Origin: Actinoplanes sp. TFC3
GTDB lineage: Bacteria > Actinomycetota > Actinomycetes > Mycobacteriales > Micromonosporaceae
Reading direction: 5' to 3'
Assembly (NCBI RefSeq): GCF_001553785.1
Contig: NZ_LOJP01000001.1
Coordinates: forward strand, 851,006-886,067
Length of the DNA: 35,062 bases
The position numbers and the translations under genes were made by a program. Below are positions 1 to 7,385 of the stretch, piece by piece; position 1 is the first letter of the stretch, and every line of letters starts with the position of its first letter. The notes below the pieces were generated by a model. That model was not told the origin of the DNA. It saw nothing but the letters and a program-made list of their open reading frames with translations, and did no database searches.

Positions 1-116
1 GTGCAGACGGTAAGCGAGCCGCACACCGGGTCGATTCCGTCGGCCGGTCCGCCGCCCTGCACCGACGGACCGGCCGACGGAATCGACCCGGTGTGCGGCT
101 CGCTTACCGTCTGCAC
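1..116. repeat. 51-bp perfect inverted repeat at window edge
   Basis: Bases 1-51 are the exact reverse complement of bases 66-116, separated by a 14-base loop (52-65). Both copies encode the same peptide, VQTVSEPHTGSIPSAGP: the left copy on the plus strand and the right copy on the minus strand, in frame with the glycosyltransferase. A repeat that duplicates a coding segment in inverted orientation exactly at the sequence end is typical of a fold-back or chimeric assembly end. A genuine hairpin cannot be excluded from sequence alone. Confidence 0.9.
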
Positions 117-1589
117 CGCGTACGCAGCCGGCCCCGCGAGCACTGCCACCAGCGCGCCCCCGGCGCTGATCAACGCGATCCGGGCCGGCAACCGCAGCGA
201 AGCCAGCACGCCCAGCGCCGCCACGATGCCGAGCACCAGCACCACCCAGCGCAGCCACGGTACGAAGTCCGGGCTCCAGCCGAGCATGTGGAACGACCAC
301 CAGGCGGTCACCGCGATCGCTGCCGCAAGAGCCACGGCTGCGAACGGGTTGCGCCGGGCGCGCCACAGCAGCACCGAGCCCATGCCGACCACCGCGCCGA
401 CCGCCGGGGCCAGGGCCACCGTGTAGTACGCGTGGAAGATGCCCTGCATGAAGCTGAACGTCAGCGCCGTGCCGACCAGCCAGGTCCCCCACAGGATCAA
501 GGCGGCGCGCAGCCGGTCCGTACGGGCGGCGCGAGCGGTCAGCACCAGCGCTCCGACCAGCACGATCAGTGCCGCGGGCAGCAGCCACGAGATCTGACCG
601 CCCTGCGAGGTGTCGAACATGCGCAGGATGCCGGTTTCGCCCCACATCCCGCCGCCGGCACCCCCGCCGCCGCCACCGCCGACGCTGCCGGTCTCGTCAC
701 CGTTGAGCCGGCCCAGACCGTTGTAGCCCAGCGTCAGCTCCAGCAGGCTGTTGTTCTGCGACCCACCGATGTACGGCCGCATCGACGCCGGCACCAGCTC
801 CACGATCGCGATGTACCAGCCGGCCGAGACGACGATCGCCAAGCCCGAGAGCACCAGTTGCACCAGCCGCTTGCCCAGCTTCGGCGGGCCGGCGATCAAG
901 TAGGCCAGCGCGTACGCCGGCACCACGAGCAGCGCCTGCAGCATCTTGGTCAGGAAGCCGAAGCCGACGAACACCCCGGCCAGCATCAGCCACTTCGTCG
1001 ACCCGTTCTCCACCGCCCGCAGCGTCGCGTACGCCCCGGCCACCATCAGCAGCACGAGCAGCGCGTCCGGGTTGTTGAACCGGAACATCAGCACCGCGAT
1101 CGGGGTCAGCGCCAGCACCGTACCGGCGATCAACCCGGCCGCCGGACCGAACCAGCGCTTGACCGTGGCGAACAGCAGGCCCACCGAGGCGACGCCGATG
1201 AGCGCCTCGGGCACCAGGATGCTCCACGAGCTGAGCCCGAAGATCCGCACCGACAACGCCATGATCCACAGCGAGGCCGGGGTCTTGTCCACCGTGATCG
1301 AGTTCGCCGCGTCCGAGGAGCCGAAGAAGAAGGCCTTCCAGCTCTCCGACCCGGCTTGCACGGCCGCGGAGTAGAAGGCGTTCGACCAGCCGGAGGCGCC
1401 GAGGTCCCAGATGTAGAGCACGGCGGTGAGCACCAGCAGCGCGAGCAGCGCGGGCCGGACCCAGGCGGCGTCGGAGGCGGGACCACGGTAGAGCGCCGAC
1501 CAGCGGGACCGGGGGCGAGCCGGGGGTGGAGCAGCCGCCGGCGGCTGCTCCACCGCAGTCATCCCCGGTACGGGCAACGTGGAGGTCAT
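1..1589 (-). CDS. GT39/ArnT-like membrane glycosyltransferase, 3' end missing
   Basis: The frame is open from ATG at 1589 to the window edge. The protein begins MTSTLPVPGM, has a Pro/Ala-rich cytoplasmic tail, and then many hydrophobic segments. The motif VDKTPASLW matches the D-K-x-P loop of ArnT/PMT-type (GT-C fold) glycosyltransferases, which transfer a sugar from a polyprenyl-phosphate donor on the outer face of the membrane. A glycine-rich insertion (seven glycines, then Ala and more Gly) lies near bases 640-675. The start is supported by AAGGAA on the minus strand about 8 bases upstream. The last reliable residues are about GPSVQGG (to about base 52). The codons from 51 to 1 fall in the inverted repeat and are probably not native. 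The sugar substrate cannot be told. Confidence 0.85.
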   Translation of the reverse strand, partial: MTSTLPVPGMTAVEQPPAAAPPPARPRSRWSALYRGPASDAAWVRPALLALLVLTAVLYIWDLGASGWSNAFYSAAVQAGSESWKAFFFGSSDAANSITVDKTPASLWIMALSVRIFGLSSWSILVPEALIGVASVGLLFATVKRWFGPAAGLIAGTVLALTPIAVLMFRFNNPDALLVLLMVAGAYATLRAVENGSTKWLMLAGVFVGFGFLTKMLQALLVVPAYALAYLIAGPPKLGKRLVQLVLSGLAIVVSAGWYIAIVELVPASMRPYIGGSQNNSLLELTLGYNGLGRLNGDETGSVGGGGGGGAGGGMWGETGILRMFDTSQGGQISWLLPAALIVLVGALVLTARAARTDRLRAALILWGTWLVGTALTFSFMQGIFHAYYTVALAPAVGAVVGMGSVLLWRARRNPFAAVALAAAIAVTAWWSFHMLGWSPDFVPWLRWVVLVLGIVAALGVLASLRLPARIALISAGGALVAVLAGPAAYAVQTVSEPHTGSIPSAGPSVQGGGPADGIDPVCGSLTVC

Positions 1590-1673
1590 CAAGGTTCCTT
1601 AAGCAGGCGGAAGCACACTGACTTCTGTACTGTCGACCGCCCGCCTGTCGCCCCCTTATGCCCTTCCTGTGCG

Positions 1674-2741
1674 CTAACTGTGAGTGGCACGCCGCTTCGC
1701 CGAGGCCGCTGCCAGGCGATCCAGCACGGCCACCGTGGGGTCCCAGCCCATGCAGGCATCGGTGACGCTCTGGCCGTACGTCAGCTCCCCGCCCAGGTCC
1801 TGGCGCCCGGGCACCAGGAAGCTTTCGAGCATGACGCCCCGGATGCCCTGCTGGCCGTTCTCGAGCTGCCCGGCCACGTCGTCGGCCACGATCGGCTGGC
1901 GCAGGTGGTCCTTGTTGCTGTTGCCGTGCGAGCAGTCGATGACCACGCGCTCGGGCAGCTCGGCCTTCCGGAGCAACTGCAGAGCCGCCTGTACGTCCGC
2001 AGCGCTGTAGTTCGGGCCCTTACCGCCCCGCAGCACCAGGTGGGCATCCGGGTTGCCGGTGGTGTGCATGATCGCCGGCGTGCCGGACACGTCGATGCCC
2101 GGGAACACGTGCGGGACGGCCGCGGCGTTGATCGCGTCGATGGCGGTGCCGATGCTGCCGTCGGGGCGGTTCTTCATCCCGATCGGCATGCTCAGCCCGG
2201 AGGCGAGCTGGCGGTGCACCTGCGATTCGACGGTACGAGCGCCGATCGCCCCCCACGCCACGGTGTCGGCGATGTACTGCGGGGTGATCGGATCGAGGAA
2301 CTCCACGGCGACCGGGAGCTTGCGTTCGAGCACCTGCAGCAGCAGTGCGCGGGCGGTCCGCAGGCCCGTGCTGACGTCCCCGGTGCCGTCCAGCGCGGGA
2401 TCGTTGATCAGGCCCTTCCAGCCGACCGTGGAGCGCGGCTTCTCGAAGTAGACGCGCATCACGATCAGCAGGTCGCCGGCGAGCCGGGTGGCCTGTTCGC
2501 GCAGCCGGTCGGCGTACTCGGCGGCGGCGAGCGGGTCGTGCACCGAGCAGGGGCCGACCACCACCAGCAGGCGTTGATCTCGGCCGTTGAGGACGTCTTC
2601 GACCTGTTTGCGGCCCTCGATCACGCTCGCCGACAACTCGTGGGTCAGCGGCAGCTCGTGGTGCAGCAGGGCGGGGCTCATCAGCGGGACGACGGACTCG
2701 ATGCGGTGGTCGCTGACGCGCTGGACCTCGGGGATGGTCAT
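1674..2741 (-). CDS. aroG: 3-deoxy-7-phosphoheptulonate (DAHP) synthase, class I
   Basis: A protein of 355 residues, the usual length of class I (AroF/G/H type) DAHP synthase. The enzyme condenses phosphoenolpyruvate with erythrose 4-phosphate, the first step of the shikimate pathway. Family landmarks are VVVGPCSVHDP, the VYFEKPRSTVGWKG segment, GAIGARTVESQVHR, and DCSHGNSNKDH with metal and phosphate ligands near the C-terminus. The start ATG at 2741 is preceded by AAAGGA at a good distance. The gene is preceded by a leader peptide and terminator (2815-2929) consistent with attenuation by aromatic amino acids. Which of Phe, Tyr or Trp inhibits the enzyme cannot be read from the sequence; the symbol aroG is generic. 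Confidence 0.95.
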   Translation of the reverse strand: MTIPEVQRVSDHRIESVVPLMSPALLHHELPLTHELSASVIEGRKQVEDVLNGRDQRLLVVVGPCSVHDPLAAAEYADRLREQATRLAGDLLIVMRVYFEKPRSTVGWKGLINDPALDGTGDVSTGLRTARALLLQVLERKLPVAVEFLDPITPQYIADTVAWGAIGARTVESQVHRQLASGLSMPIGMKNRPDGSIGTAIDAINAAAVPHVFPGIDVSGTPAIMHTTGNPDAHLVLRGGKGPNYSAADVQAALQLLRKAELPERVVIDCSHGNSNKDHLRQPIVADDVAGQLENGQQGIRGVMLESFLVPGRQDLGGELTYGQSVTDACMGWDPTVAVLDRLAAASAKRRATHS

Positions 2742-2814
2742 GGCGGGTATTCCTTTTCCGCCGGCTTCCCGGGACCGGCGTCCCGGGCCGTGGGCCGGCT
2801 CGTCGCAAACGAAA

Positions 2815-2839
2815 AGGCAGCGACTTCGTGTCGCTGCCT
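2815..2839 (-). terminator. Intrinsic terminator/attenuator upstream of DAHP synthase
   Basis: A perfect 10-bp stem (AGGCAGCGAC with GTCGCTGCCT, 5-base loop) is followed on the minus strand by TTTTCGTTTG. It lies between the leader peptide stop (2873) and the aroG start (2741), so it acts as a premature terminator in the leader rather than at an operon end. The loop and tail orientation fit minus-strand transcription. Confidence 0.8.
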
Positions 2840-2872
2840 CTGCCGGCCCTAGGGGTGTCTCAGGTCATGCGG

Positions 2873-2929
2873 TCATGGCCGAGTCACCGGCTGAGCCGGC
2901 CCGGTAAACCACGCATACCAACGGGACAC
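2873..2929 (-). CDS. Aromatic leader peptide (MSRWYAWFTGPAQPVTRP)
   Basis: An 18-codon ORF from GTG at 2929 to TGA at 2873. It contains Trp-Tyr-Ala-Trp-Phe at codons 4-8, which is highly biased for the end products of the pathway begun by the next gene. A small internal hairpin (CCGGC-TCA-GCCGG) follows the aromatic codons and the terminator at 2815-2839 comes 34 bases after the stop. This is the arrangement of ribosome-mediated attenuation known for trp operons. No Shine-Dalgarno is visible, but TACCAT lies 6 bases before the GTG, so the transcript may be leaderless. A competing antiterminator was not folded here; mutual pairing of the GCCGGC segments is one possibility. Confidence 0.7.
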   Translation of the reverse strand: MSRWYAWFTGPAQPVTRP

Positions 2930-2935
2930 GCGGTC

Positions 2936-2941
2936 ATGGTA
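2936..2941 (-). promoter_or_regulatory. Candidate -10 box of the aroG leader transcript
   Basis: TACCAT (TANNNT consensus) sits six bases ahead of the leader GTG, the spacing expected if transcription starts at the start codon. No convincing -35 hexamer is seen at 17-18 bases. Confidence 0.45.
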
Positions 2942-2982
2942 GCCCATCGCGCAATACCCATGTCCGTCAGCCGGGTACTCGT

Positions 2983-3001
2983 CACATGCAAGTTGCGTGT
3001 G
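2983..3001. promoter_or_regulatory. Near-perfect 19-bp palindrome between divergent genes
   Basis: CACATGCAA-G-TTGCGTGTG has 9-bp arms around a central G with one mismatch. It lies between the divergent aroG leader and the small hypothetical gene, where an operator would be expected. The binding factor is unknown. Confidence 0.4.
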
Positions 3002-3015
3002 CTCACATGAGACTC

Positions 3016-3420
3016 ATGAAGGAAACGAGCGCGCCGTACCTCCTCGACGGTCTGGCCGATCTGCCGCCGGCTGAGCGCCGCCAAGCCGTCTCGGTAGTGG
3101 TCCTGCGAGTCTGGGAGACGCCACAGGTGCTGCTCGGGGACATCCCGCCGACGCAGGCGCTGGCCGCCATCGCGGCGATCGCGGCCGGGCTGCCCGGGGC
3201 GCAGGGCCGGGGCTGGCTCGACGATCGGCTGCGGGCGGCGGCGTGCCCCCAGGTCACCAGCGAGCTGGCCGGACGGGCGTTGTGCGCTCTGGACGTACTC
3301 GTGGGTCGCGACAGCGAAAGCGTGCCCTTGCAACTTCACGTCTCCGACGGCGAGGCCGCCACCGCGTTACTGGACGACCTGCGCGACGTGCTGATGGATG
3401 GGCTCCGGCTCGGCCTGTAG
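3016..3420 (+). CDS. Hypothetical protein, small helical
   Basis: A 134-residue protein beginning MKETSAPYLLDGLADLPPA. The family is not recognised. It is leucine- and alanine-rich with predicted helices, has no signal peptide or membrane segment, and ends in DDLRDVLMDGLRLGL. Possible starts are ATG at 2986, 3007 and 3016, and none has a clear Shine-Dalgarno. The 2986 start would lie inside the palindrome at 2983-3001, so a downstream start is preferred. The 3' end overlaps the convergent histidine kinase gene by 54 bases. Codon use matches neighbouring real genes. Confidence 0.6.
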   Translation: MKETSAPYLLDGLADLPPAERRQAVSVVVLRVWETPQVLLGDIPPTQALAAIAAIAAGLPGAQGRGWLDDRLRAAACPQVTSELAGRALCALDVLVGRDSESVPLQLHVSDGEAATALLDDLRDVLMDGLRLGL

Positions 3421-4968
3421 GGATGCGGTCTGCGAGGACTCGACAAGGGGGAGCCGGACGGTGAACTCGGTGCGACCGGGGACACTGCGGACGCCGACCG
3501 TGCCCTGGTGCGCGGAGACGACGGCGTGCACGATGGACAGGCCCAAGCCGGTGCTGCCCGCGGCGCGTGACCGGGAGCTGTCACCGCGCGCGAAACGCTC
3601 GAAGATGTGCGGCTGCAGCTCGGCGGGGATCCCCGGCCCGAAGTCGGTGACTCGCAGCACAGCGGCGTCCGCCTCGGCCGCCACCCCGACCACCACTGTC
3701 GTGCCTTCCGGGGTGTGGGTGCGCGCGTTGGCCAGCAGGTTCGCCAGCACCTGGTGCAGGCGCTGGCCGTCGCCCAGCACCGAGACCGGCTCGTCGGGCA
3801 GATCGAGCTGCCAGTCGTGACCCGGGCCGGCCGCGTGCGCGTCGCTCACCGCGTCCACCACCAGCATCGTCAGGTCCACCGGCTCGTGGGCGAGCGGCCG
3901 ACCGGCGTCCAGGCGGGCCAGCAGCAGCAGGTCCTCGACCAGCGCGGTCATCCGCAGCGCCTCCGACTCGACCCGGCGCAGCACGTGGCTGACCTCGTCG
4001 GGAACGGGCTGACGGCTGCGCCGGCTCAGCTCGGCGTACCCCCGGATCGCGGCCAGCGGCGTGCGCAGCTCGTGGCTGGCGTCCGCGACAAACTGGCGCA
4101 CCTGGGTCTCGCTGGCATGCCGGGCTTCCAACGCACTGCCGACGTGGTCCAGCATGCGGTTCAGCGCGGCGCCGACCGCACCTACCTCGGTACGCGGGTC
4201 GGTGTCACTCTCCGGGACCCGCTGGGCAAGCTCCACCTCGCCCCGGTCGAGCTTGAGCTCCGAGACGCGCGTCGCGGTGGCGGCCACCCGATTGAGCGGT
4301 TTGAGCGTACGGCGAATGATCACCGCCCCCGCCCAGCCCGCGATGATCAGGGTGATCAGCACGGCACCGCTGGTCATGCCCGCGACCTTGAGCAACGTCG
4401 AGCGGGTGGCATCCAGCTTCAGCGCCGTCACCAGCGTCATGCCATCGGGTGTGGTCACCGCGTACACCCGGTAGTCGGTCAGGCCCTCGAGGCTCACGCT
4501 GTGAAATCCGCCGGGCTGCACGCCGGCCAGTTGCGTCAGCGCCTCGGCCGGCAGCGTGCCGTACACGTTGTTCGGGCGCGGGTCCGCGCTCTCGTCCGTG
4601 GTCGTCGTGCTCTGATAGACGACCAGGCCGCCCCCGTTCTGGGTAACTGAGCCGTCGGTGTTGGCGAGGAAGAACACCGCGATCGAGCCGGCCCCCGCCC
4701 CCGGCGCCGGGCGATCCTGCCAGTAGCGCTGCCTGTCATAGGGGCCGCCGCCGCCATGTCCGGGGCCCATGCCGAGCGCCCGGTCGCTGGCCTCCTGGAC
4801 CTGGTCGTCGAGCCGCTCGTACAGCGTCTTGTGCAGGTAGATCTCGGCGGTGCCACCCACCACCAGGCCCAGGGCGGTCAGCAGCACCACCATGATCGCG
4901 ATGAGGCGGGTCCGCAGCGACCAGCTCGCCGGCGAGCGCCAGCGGGCGGGACGGTCGATAGTGGTCAC
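3367..4968 (-). CDS. Sensor histidine kinase (HAMP, HisKA, HATPase)
   Basis: A 533-residue membrane kinase. A transmembrane helix at about residues 21-40 is followed by an extracellular sensor of about 155 residues with a Gly/Pro-rich stretch (about 66-94), a second helix at about 197-218, a HAMP linker, and the dimerisation motif DASHELRTPL with the phospho-accepting His299. The ATP-binding domain shows NLLANARTHTPEG, DFGPGIP and GSTGLGLSIV. The start is GTG, one base after the stop of the response regulator gene, so the two are translationally linked. It should phosphorylate the adjacent OmpR-type regulator. The signal is unknown; the layout resembles mycobacterial TcrY/MprB-like kinases but no orthology is claimed. 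Confidence 0.93.
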   Translation of the reverse strand: MTTIDRPARWRSPASWSLRTRLIAIMVVLLTALGLVVGGTAEIYLHKTLYERLDDQVQEASDRALGMGPGHGGGGPYDRQRYWQDRPAPGAGAGSIAVFFLANTDGSVTQNGGGLVVYQSTTTTDESADPRPNNVYGTLPAEALTQLAGVQPGGFHSVSLEGLTDYRVYAVTTPDGMTLVTALKLDATRSTLLKVAGMTSGAVLITLIIAGWAGAVIIRRTLKPLNRVAATATRVSELKLDRGEVELAQRVPESDTDPRTEVGAVGAALNRMLDHVGSALEARHASETQVRQFVADASHELRTPLAAIRGYAELSRRSRQPVPDEVSHVLRRVESEALRMTALVEDLLLLARLDAGRPLAHEPVDLTMLVVDAVSDAHAAGPGHDWQLDLPDEPVSVLGDGQRLHQVLANLLANARTHTPEGTTVVVGVAAEADAAVLRVTDFGPGIPAELQPHIFERFARGDSSRSRAAGSTGLGLSIVHAVVSAHQGTVGVRSVPGRTEFTVRLPLVESSQTASLQAEPEPIHQHVAQVVQ

Positions 4969-4969
4969 C

Positions 4970-5701
4970 TCAGTCGGCCGGCTTCAACACGTAACCGGCG
5001 CCGCGCATGGTGTGAATCATCGGCGTTCGCCCGGCGTCGATCTTCTTGCGCAAGTACGAGATGTACAGCTCGACCACGTTGGCCTGCCCGCCGAAGTCGT
5101 AGTTCCACACCCGGTCGAGGATCTGGCTCTTGCTCAGCACCCGGCGCGGGTTGCGCATCAGATAGCGCAGCAGTTCGAACTCCGTCGCGGTGAGGGTGAC
5201 CAGGTCACCGCTGCGGCGTACCTCGTGGCTGTCCTCGTCCAGGGTCAGGTCGCCGACGATGAGCTGGGAATCGGTGCGCATCGGCGAGCGGCCCATCCGG
5301 CGCATCAGCCCGCGCAGCCGGGCCACCACCTCTTCCAGGCTGAACGGCTTGGTCACGTAGTCGTCGCCGCCCGCGGTCAGCCCGGTGATCCGGTCCTCGA
5401 CGGAATCCTTGGCGGTCAGGAACAGCACCGGCACCTCAGGGGACTCCCCGCGCAGCCGGCGCAGCACCTCCAGCCCGTCGATGTCGGGCAGCATCATGTC
5501 GAGCACGACGGCATCGGGCCGGAAGTCGCGCGCGGCGCGCACGGCGCTCTGCCCGTCACCGGCGCTGCGTACCTCCCAGCCTTCGTAACGCAACGCCATC
5601 GAGAGCAGCTCAGCGAGCGTCGCCTCGTCGTCCACCACGAGCACCCGCACCGGGCTGCCGTCGGGCCGGCGCAGGTCGCCGCTGGTGTCTGCGTTCGCCA
5701 T
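4970..5701 (-). CDS. OmpR/PhoB-family response regulator
   Basis: A 243-residue regulator. The receiver domain has the acidic pair D24/D25, phospho-acceptor D68 (VVLDMMLPD) and K118 (YVTKPF). A C-terminal winged helix follows, with TATEFELLRYLMRNPRRVLSK and the NVVELYISYLRKKID recognition region. ATG at 5701 is preferred because AGGGG lies 7 bases upstream; an in-frame ATG at 5707 is the alternative. Longer upstream readings lack support. The gene is co-transcribed with the kinase at 3367-4968. Repeated ACCTGTG motifs in the upstream region (5750-5805) suggest autoregulation. Confidence 0.93.
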   Translation of the reverse strand: MANADTSGDLRRPDGSPVRVLVVDDEATLAELLSMALRYEGWEVRSAGDGQSAVRAARDFRPDAVVLDMMLPDIDGLEVLRRLRGESPEVPVLFLTAKDSVEDRITGLTAGGDDYVTKPFSLEEVVARLRGLMRRMGRSPMRTDSQLIVGDLTLDEDSHEVRRSGDLVTLTATEFELLRYLMRNPRRVLSKSQILDRVWNYDFGGQANVVELYISYLRKKIDAGRTPMIHTMRGAGYVLKPAD

Positions 5702-5749
5702 CGTCATGCCCCTACTGTCGCGGGCCACGCTTTGCGCCGCCTTTCCGCT

Positions 5750-5805
5750 TCCTGTGTACCACCTGTGTGTTGCGGCCACAGGTAAGGCAGGGACTTCGCA
5801 CAGGT
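5750..5805. promoter_or_regulatory. Cluster of ACCTGTG/CACAGGT motifs, candidate response-regulator site
   Basis: Four copies of a heptamer lie between the divergent regulator and small-ORF genes: TCCTGTG (5750), ACCTGTG (5761), CACAGGT (5777) and CACAGGT (5799). The first pair is spaced 11 bp and the second pair 22 bp, one and two helical turns, as is usual for OmpR-family dimers on direct repeats. The middle two copies form a perfect inverted repeat. Confidence 0.5.
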
Positions 5806-5837
5806 GACACACGGCTGAGCTGGCAATTGTGGCCGCC

Positions 5838-6056
5838 ATGACGACTTCACTTTCTCCCCGGCTCTCCCATCGGCGGCTCACCGGTGCGGCGGTGGCGGCG
5901 GCGCTCGCGGTGGCCGCGGTGTTCGGACCCGGCCCGACGTTGATCACCCGGCTCGGCGCCGGGGAGCAGGTCGCGTTCGCCACGGTGAGCGCTGCCGACA
6001 CGATCACCAGCAGCGACATCCTGGCCGAGGTGCCCGCGGCGGGCCGGTCCCGCTGA
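5838..6056 (+). CDS. Small hypothetical, possibly exported protein
   Basis: A 72-residue ORF beginning MTTSLSPRLSHRRLTGAA with a basic N-terminus followed by an alanine/valine-rich hydrophobic stretch at about residues 16-33, which resembles a signal sequence or single membrane anchor. The rest is short and featureless (ends EVPAAGRSR). It is divergent from the response regulator and shares the motif cluster at 5750-5805, so it may belong to that regulon. No Shine-Dalgarno is visible; GTG at 5829 is an alternative start. Coding status is uncertain. Confidence 0.4.
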   Translation: MTTSLSPRLSHRRLTGAAVAAALAVAAVFGPGPTLITRLGAGEQVAFATVSAADTITSSDILAEVPAAGRSR

Positions 6057-6122
6057 CCGGCGTGTCCGGCCCCGCTCGCACTCGGCGCCGGGCTGGTCTG
6101 CCCGTGCTGACCGCTCCGCCGA

Positions 6123-7292
6123 TCAGAAAGCCCTCCGATGCGGGCCGGCGAGCGTCACGACCAGTTCTTTGAGCCGCCAGGTGCCCGGGTCGGGGAGGTG
6201 CTCGGCGCGCTGCACGGTCATGGCCGGGAAACGGGTCAGCAGGGCTGACAGGGCGGCTTCGACTTGGACCCGGGCCAGGGGTGCGCCGAAGCAGAAATGG
6301 GGGCCGTGGGCGTAAGCGATATGCGGTTTCTCCTGGCGTTTGAGGTCCAATGTGTCGGGATTGGTGAACGCTCGCGGATCGCGGTTGGCGCAGGCGATGG
6401 CGGCGACGACCGGCTCGCCTCTGCTGATCGCGACGCCGCCGATATCGAGATCTTCGCTGGCGAACCGGGGCAGGCTCAGGGGTTGCGGGCTGCACCAGCG
6501 GGTCAGTTCCTCGACGGCGGCCGGCATCGAGGTGGGATCGGCGCGCAGGGCGGTTTCCTGATCGGGGTGCGCTTTCAGGGCGTCGATGGCATTGGTGATC
6601 AGGTTGGCCGGCGTTTGACCAGCCAGCACCAGGTGCCAGACGAGCGTGACCAGTTCGGTGGTGGTGAGCCGGCCGCCACCGATCAGGTCGGAGAGCAGGT
6701 CGTCTTCCGGTTCGGCGCTGCGACGCGCAACGGCAGCGATCGCGTCATGAATGATGGCCGGAATCGCCTCGCCGAAGGCCTTGATGTCGACGGCAGCAAT
6801 GGCGGCACCGTATTCACGCCAGGCCGGTCGGTCCTGCGCCGGAATACCCACCAGTTCGCAGATCACCTCCATGGGTAACGGCCGGGCGAACGCGGTGACG
6901 AGATCGACCGGCTCGCGCTCGGCAAGGGTGTCCAGCAGCCGGCCAACAATCAGGTCTATCCGGGTACGAAACTGAGCAGCCCGCCGAGCGGTAAAAGCCG
7001 GCGAAACAACGCGGCGCAGCCGGGCGTGCTCGGGTGCGTCCAATTCGGTCATGGTGCGCATGTACTGCAGGCAGTGCTCGGGCACCGCCGGCCGCAGAAA
7101 GGTATTGGCGTTCAGTTCCAGGCGGGGATCGGCCAGCATCGCCTTCGCCTCGTCGTAGCGGGTCACCGCCCACATGAAGCCGAAGCCCGGGGTCATCAGC
7201 TTGATCACGGGGCTCTGTTCGCGCGCCTGTCCGTACGCCGTCAACGGGTCGCCGAGCACGCGCGGGTCGCTCAGGTCAAGTTCCGGGATCAT
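6123..7292 (-). CDS. Cytochrome P450 with atypical I-helix
   Basis: A 389-residue soluble bacterial P450. The heme loop reads YAHGPHFCFGAPLAR with the thiolate ligand Cys334, and the K-helix E-x-x-R is E262-R265. The I-helix, which usually carries A-G-x-(D/E)-T, reads LAGQTPANLI at about 223-232. The acid-alcohol pair used for proton delivery is therefore absent or shifted. The first heme-loop positions (normally F-G) are Tyr-Ala. The start ATG has GGAG five bases upstream. The gene is divergent from a TetR-type regulator and shares an operator-like region with it. The substrate is unknown and no ferredoxin gene is adjacent. Confidence 0.93.
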   Translation of the reverse strand: MIPELDLSDPRVLGDPLTAYGQAREQSPVIKLMTPGFGFMWAVTRYDEAKAMLADPRLELNANTFLRPAVPEHCLQYMRTMTELDAPEHARLRRVVSPAFTARRAAQFRTRIDLIVGRLLDTLAEREPVDLVTAFARPLPMEVICELVGIPAQDRPAWREYGAAIAAVDIKAFGEAIPAIIHDAIAAVARRSAEPEDDLLSDLIGGGRLTTTELVTLVWHLVLAGQTPANLITNAIDALKAHPDQETALRADPTSMPAAVEELTRWCSPQPLSLPRFASEDLDIGGVAISRGEPVVAAIACANRDPRAFTNPDTLDLKRQEKPHIAYAHGPHFCFGAPLARVQVEAALSALLTRFPAMTVQRAEHLPDPGTWRLKELVVTLAGPHRRAF

Positions 7293-7306
7293 GGACGCTC
7301 CAGTCT

Positions 7307-7356
7307 TCAGATGCTCAGTTCAGATGTTCACATCATCTGAGTGGTGTCAGTATTGT
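7307..7356. promoter_or_regulatory. P450/TetR intergenic operator and promoter
   Basis: TCAGATG occurs at 7307-7313 and 7320-7326, and the inverted copy CATCTGA at 7334-7340. This gives a 7-7-7 palindrome that contains an inner GATGT-TC-ACATC repeat. A rightward promoter for the regulator fits TTCACA (7327-7332) and TATTGT (7351-7356) with an 18-bp spacer, so the palindrome overlaps the -35 box as expected for TetR autorepression. Confidence 0.6.
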
Positions 7357-7385
7357 GCAAGGGGGATGCGGAGGGCGGGGGTGGG

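Noticed and set aside
1..426. Plus-strand ORF starting MQTVSEPHTGSIPSAGP
   Set aside because: Its start is the inverted copy of glycosyltransferase codons; the rest is antisense to that gene.
93..2852. A 919-codon plus-strand ORF
   Set aside because: It is antisense to the glycosyltransferase and DAHP synthase, Arg/His/Gln-rich, and a by-product of high GC.
4970..6019. Extended start of the response regulator
   Set aside because: The extra N-terminus has no family similarity and would cover the regulatory motif cluster; ATG 5701 has a good ribosome site.
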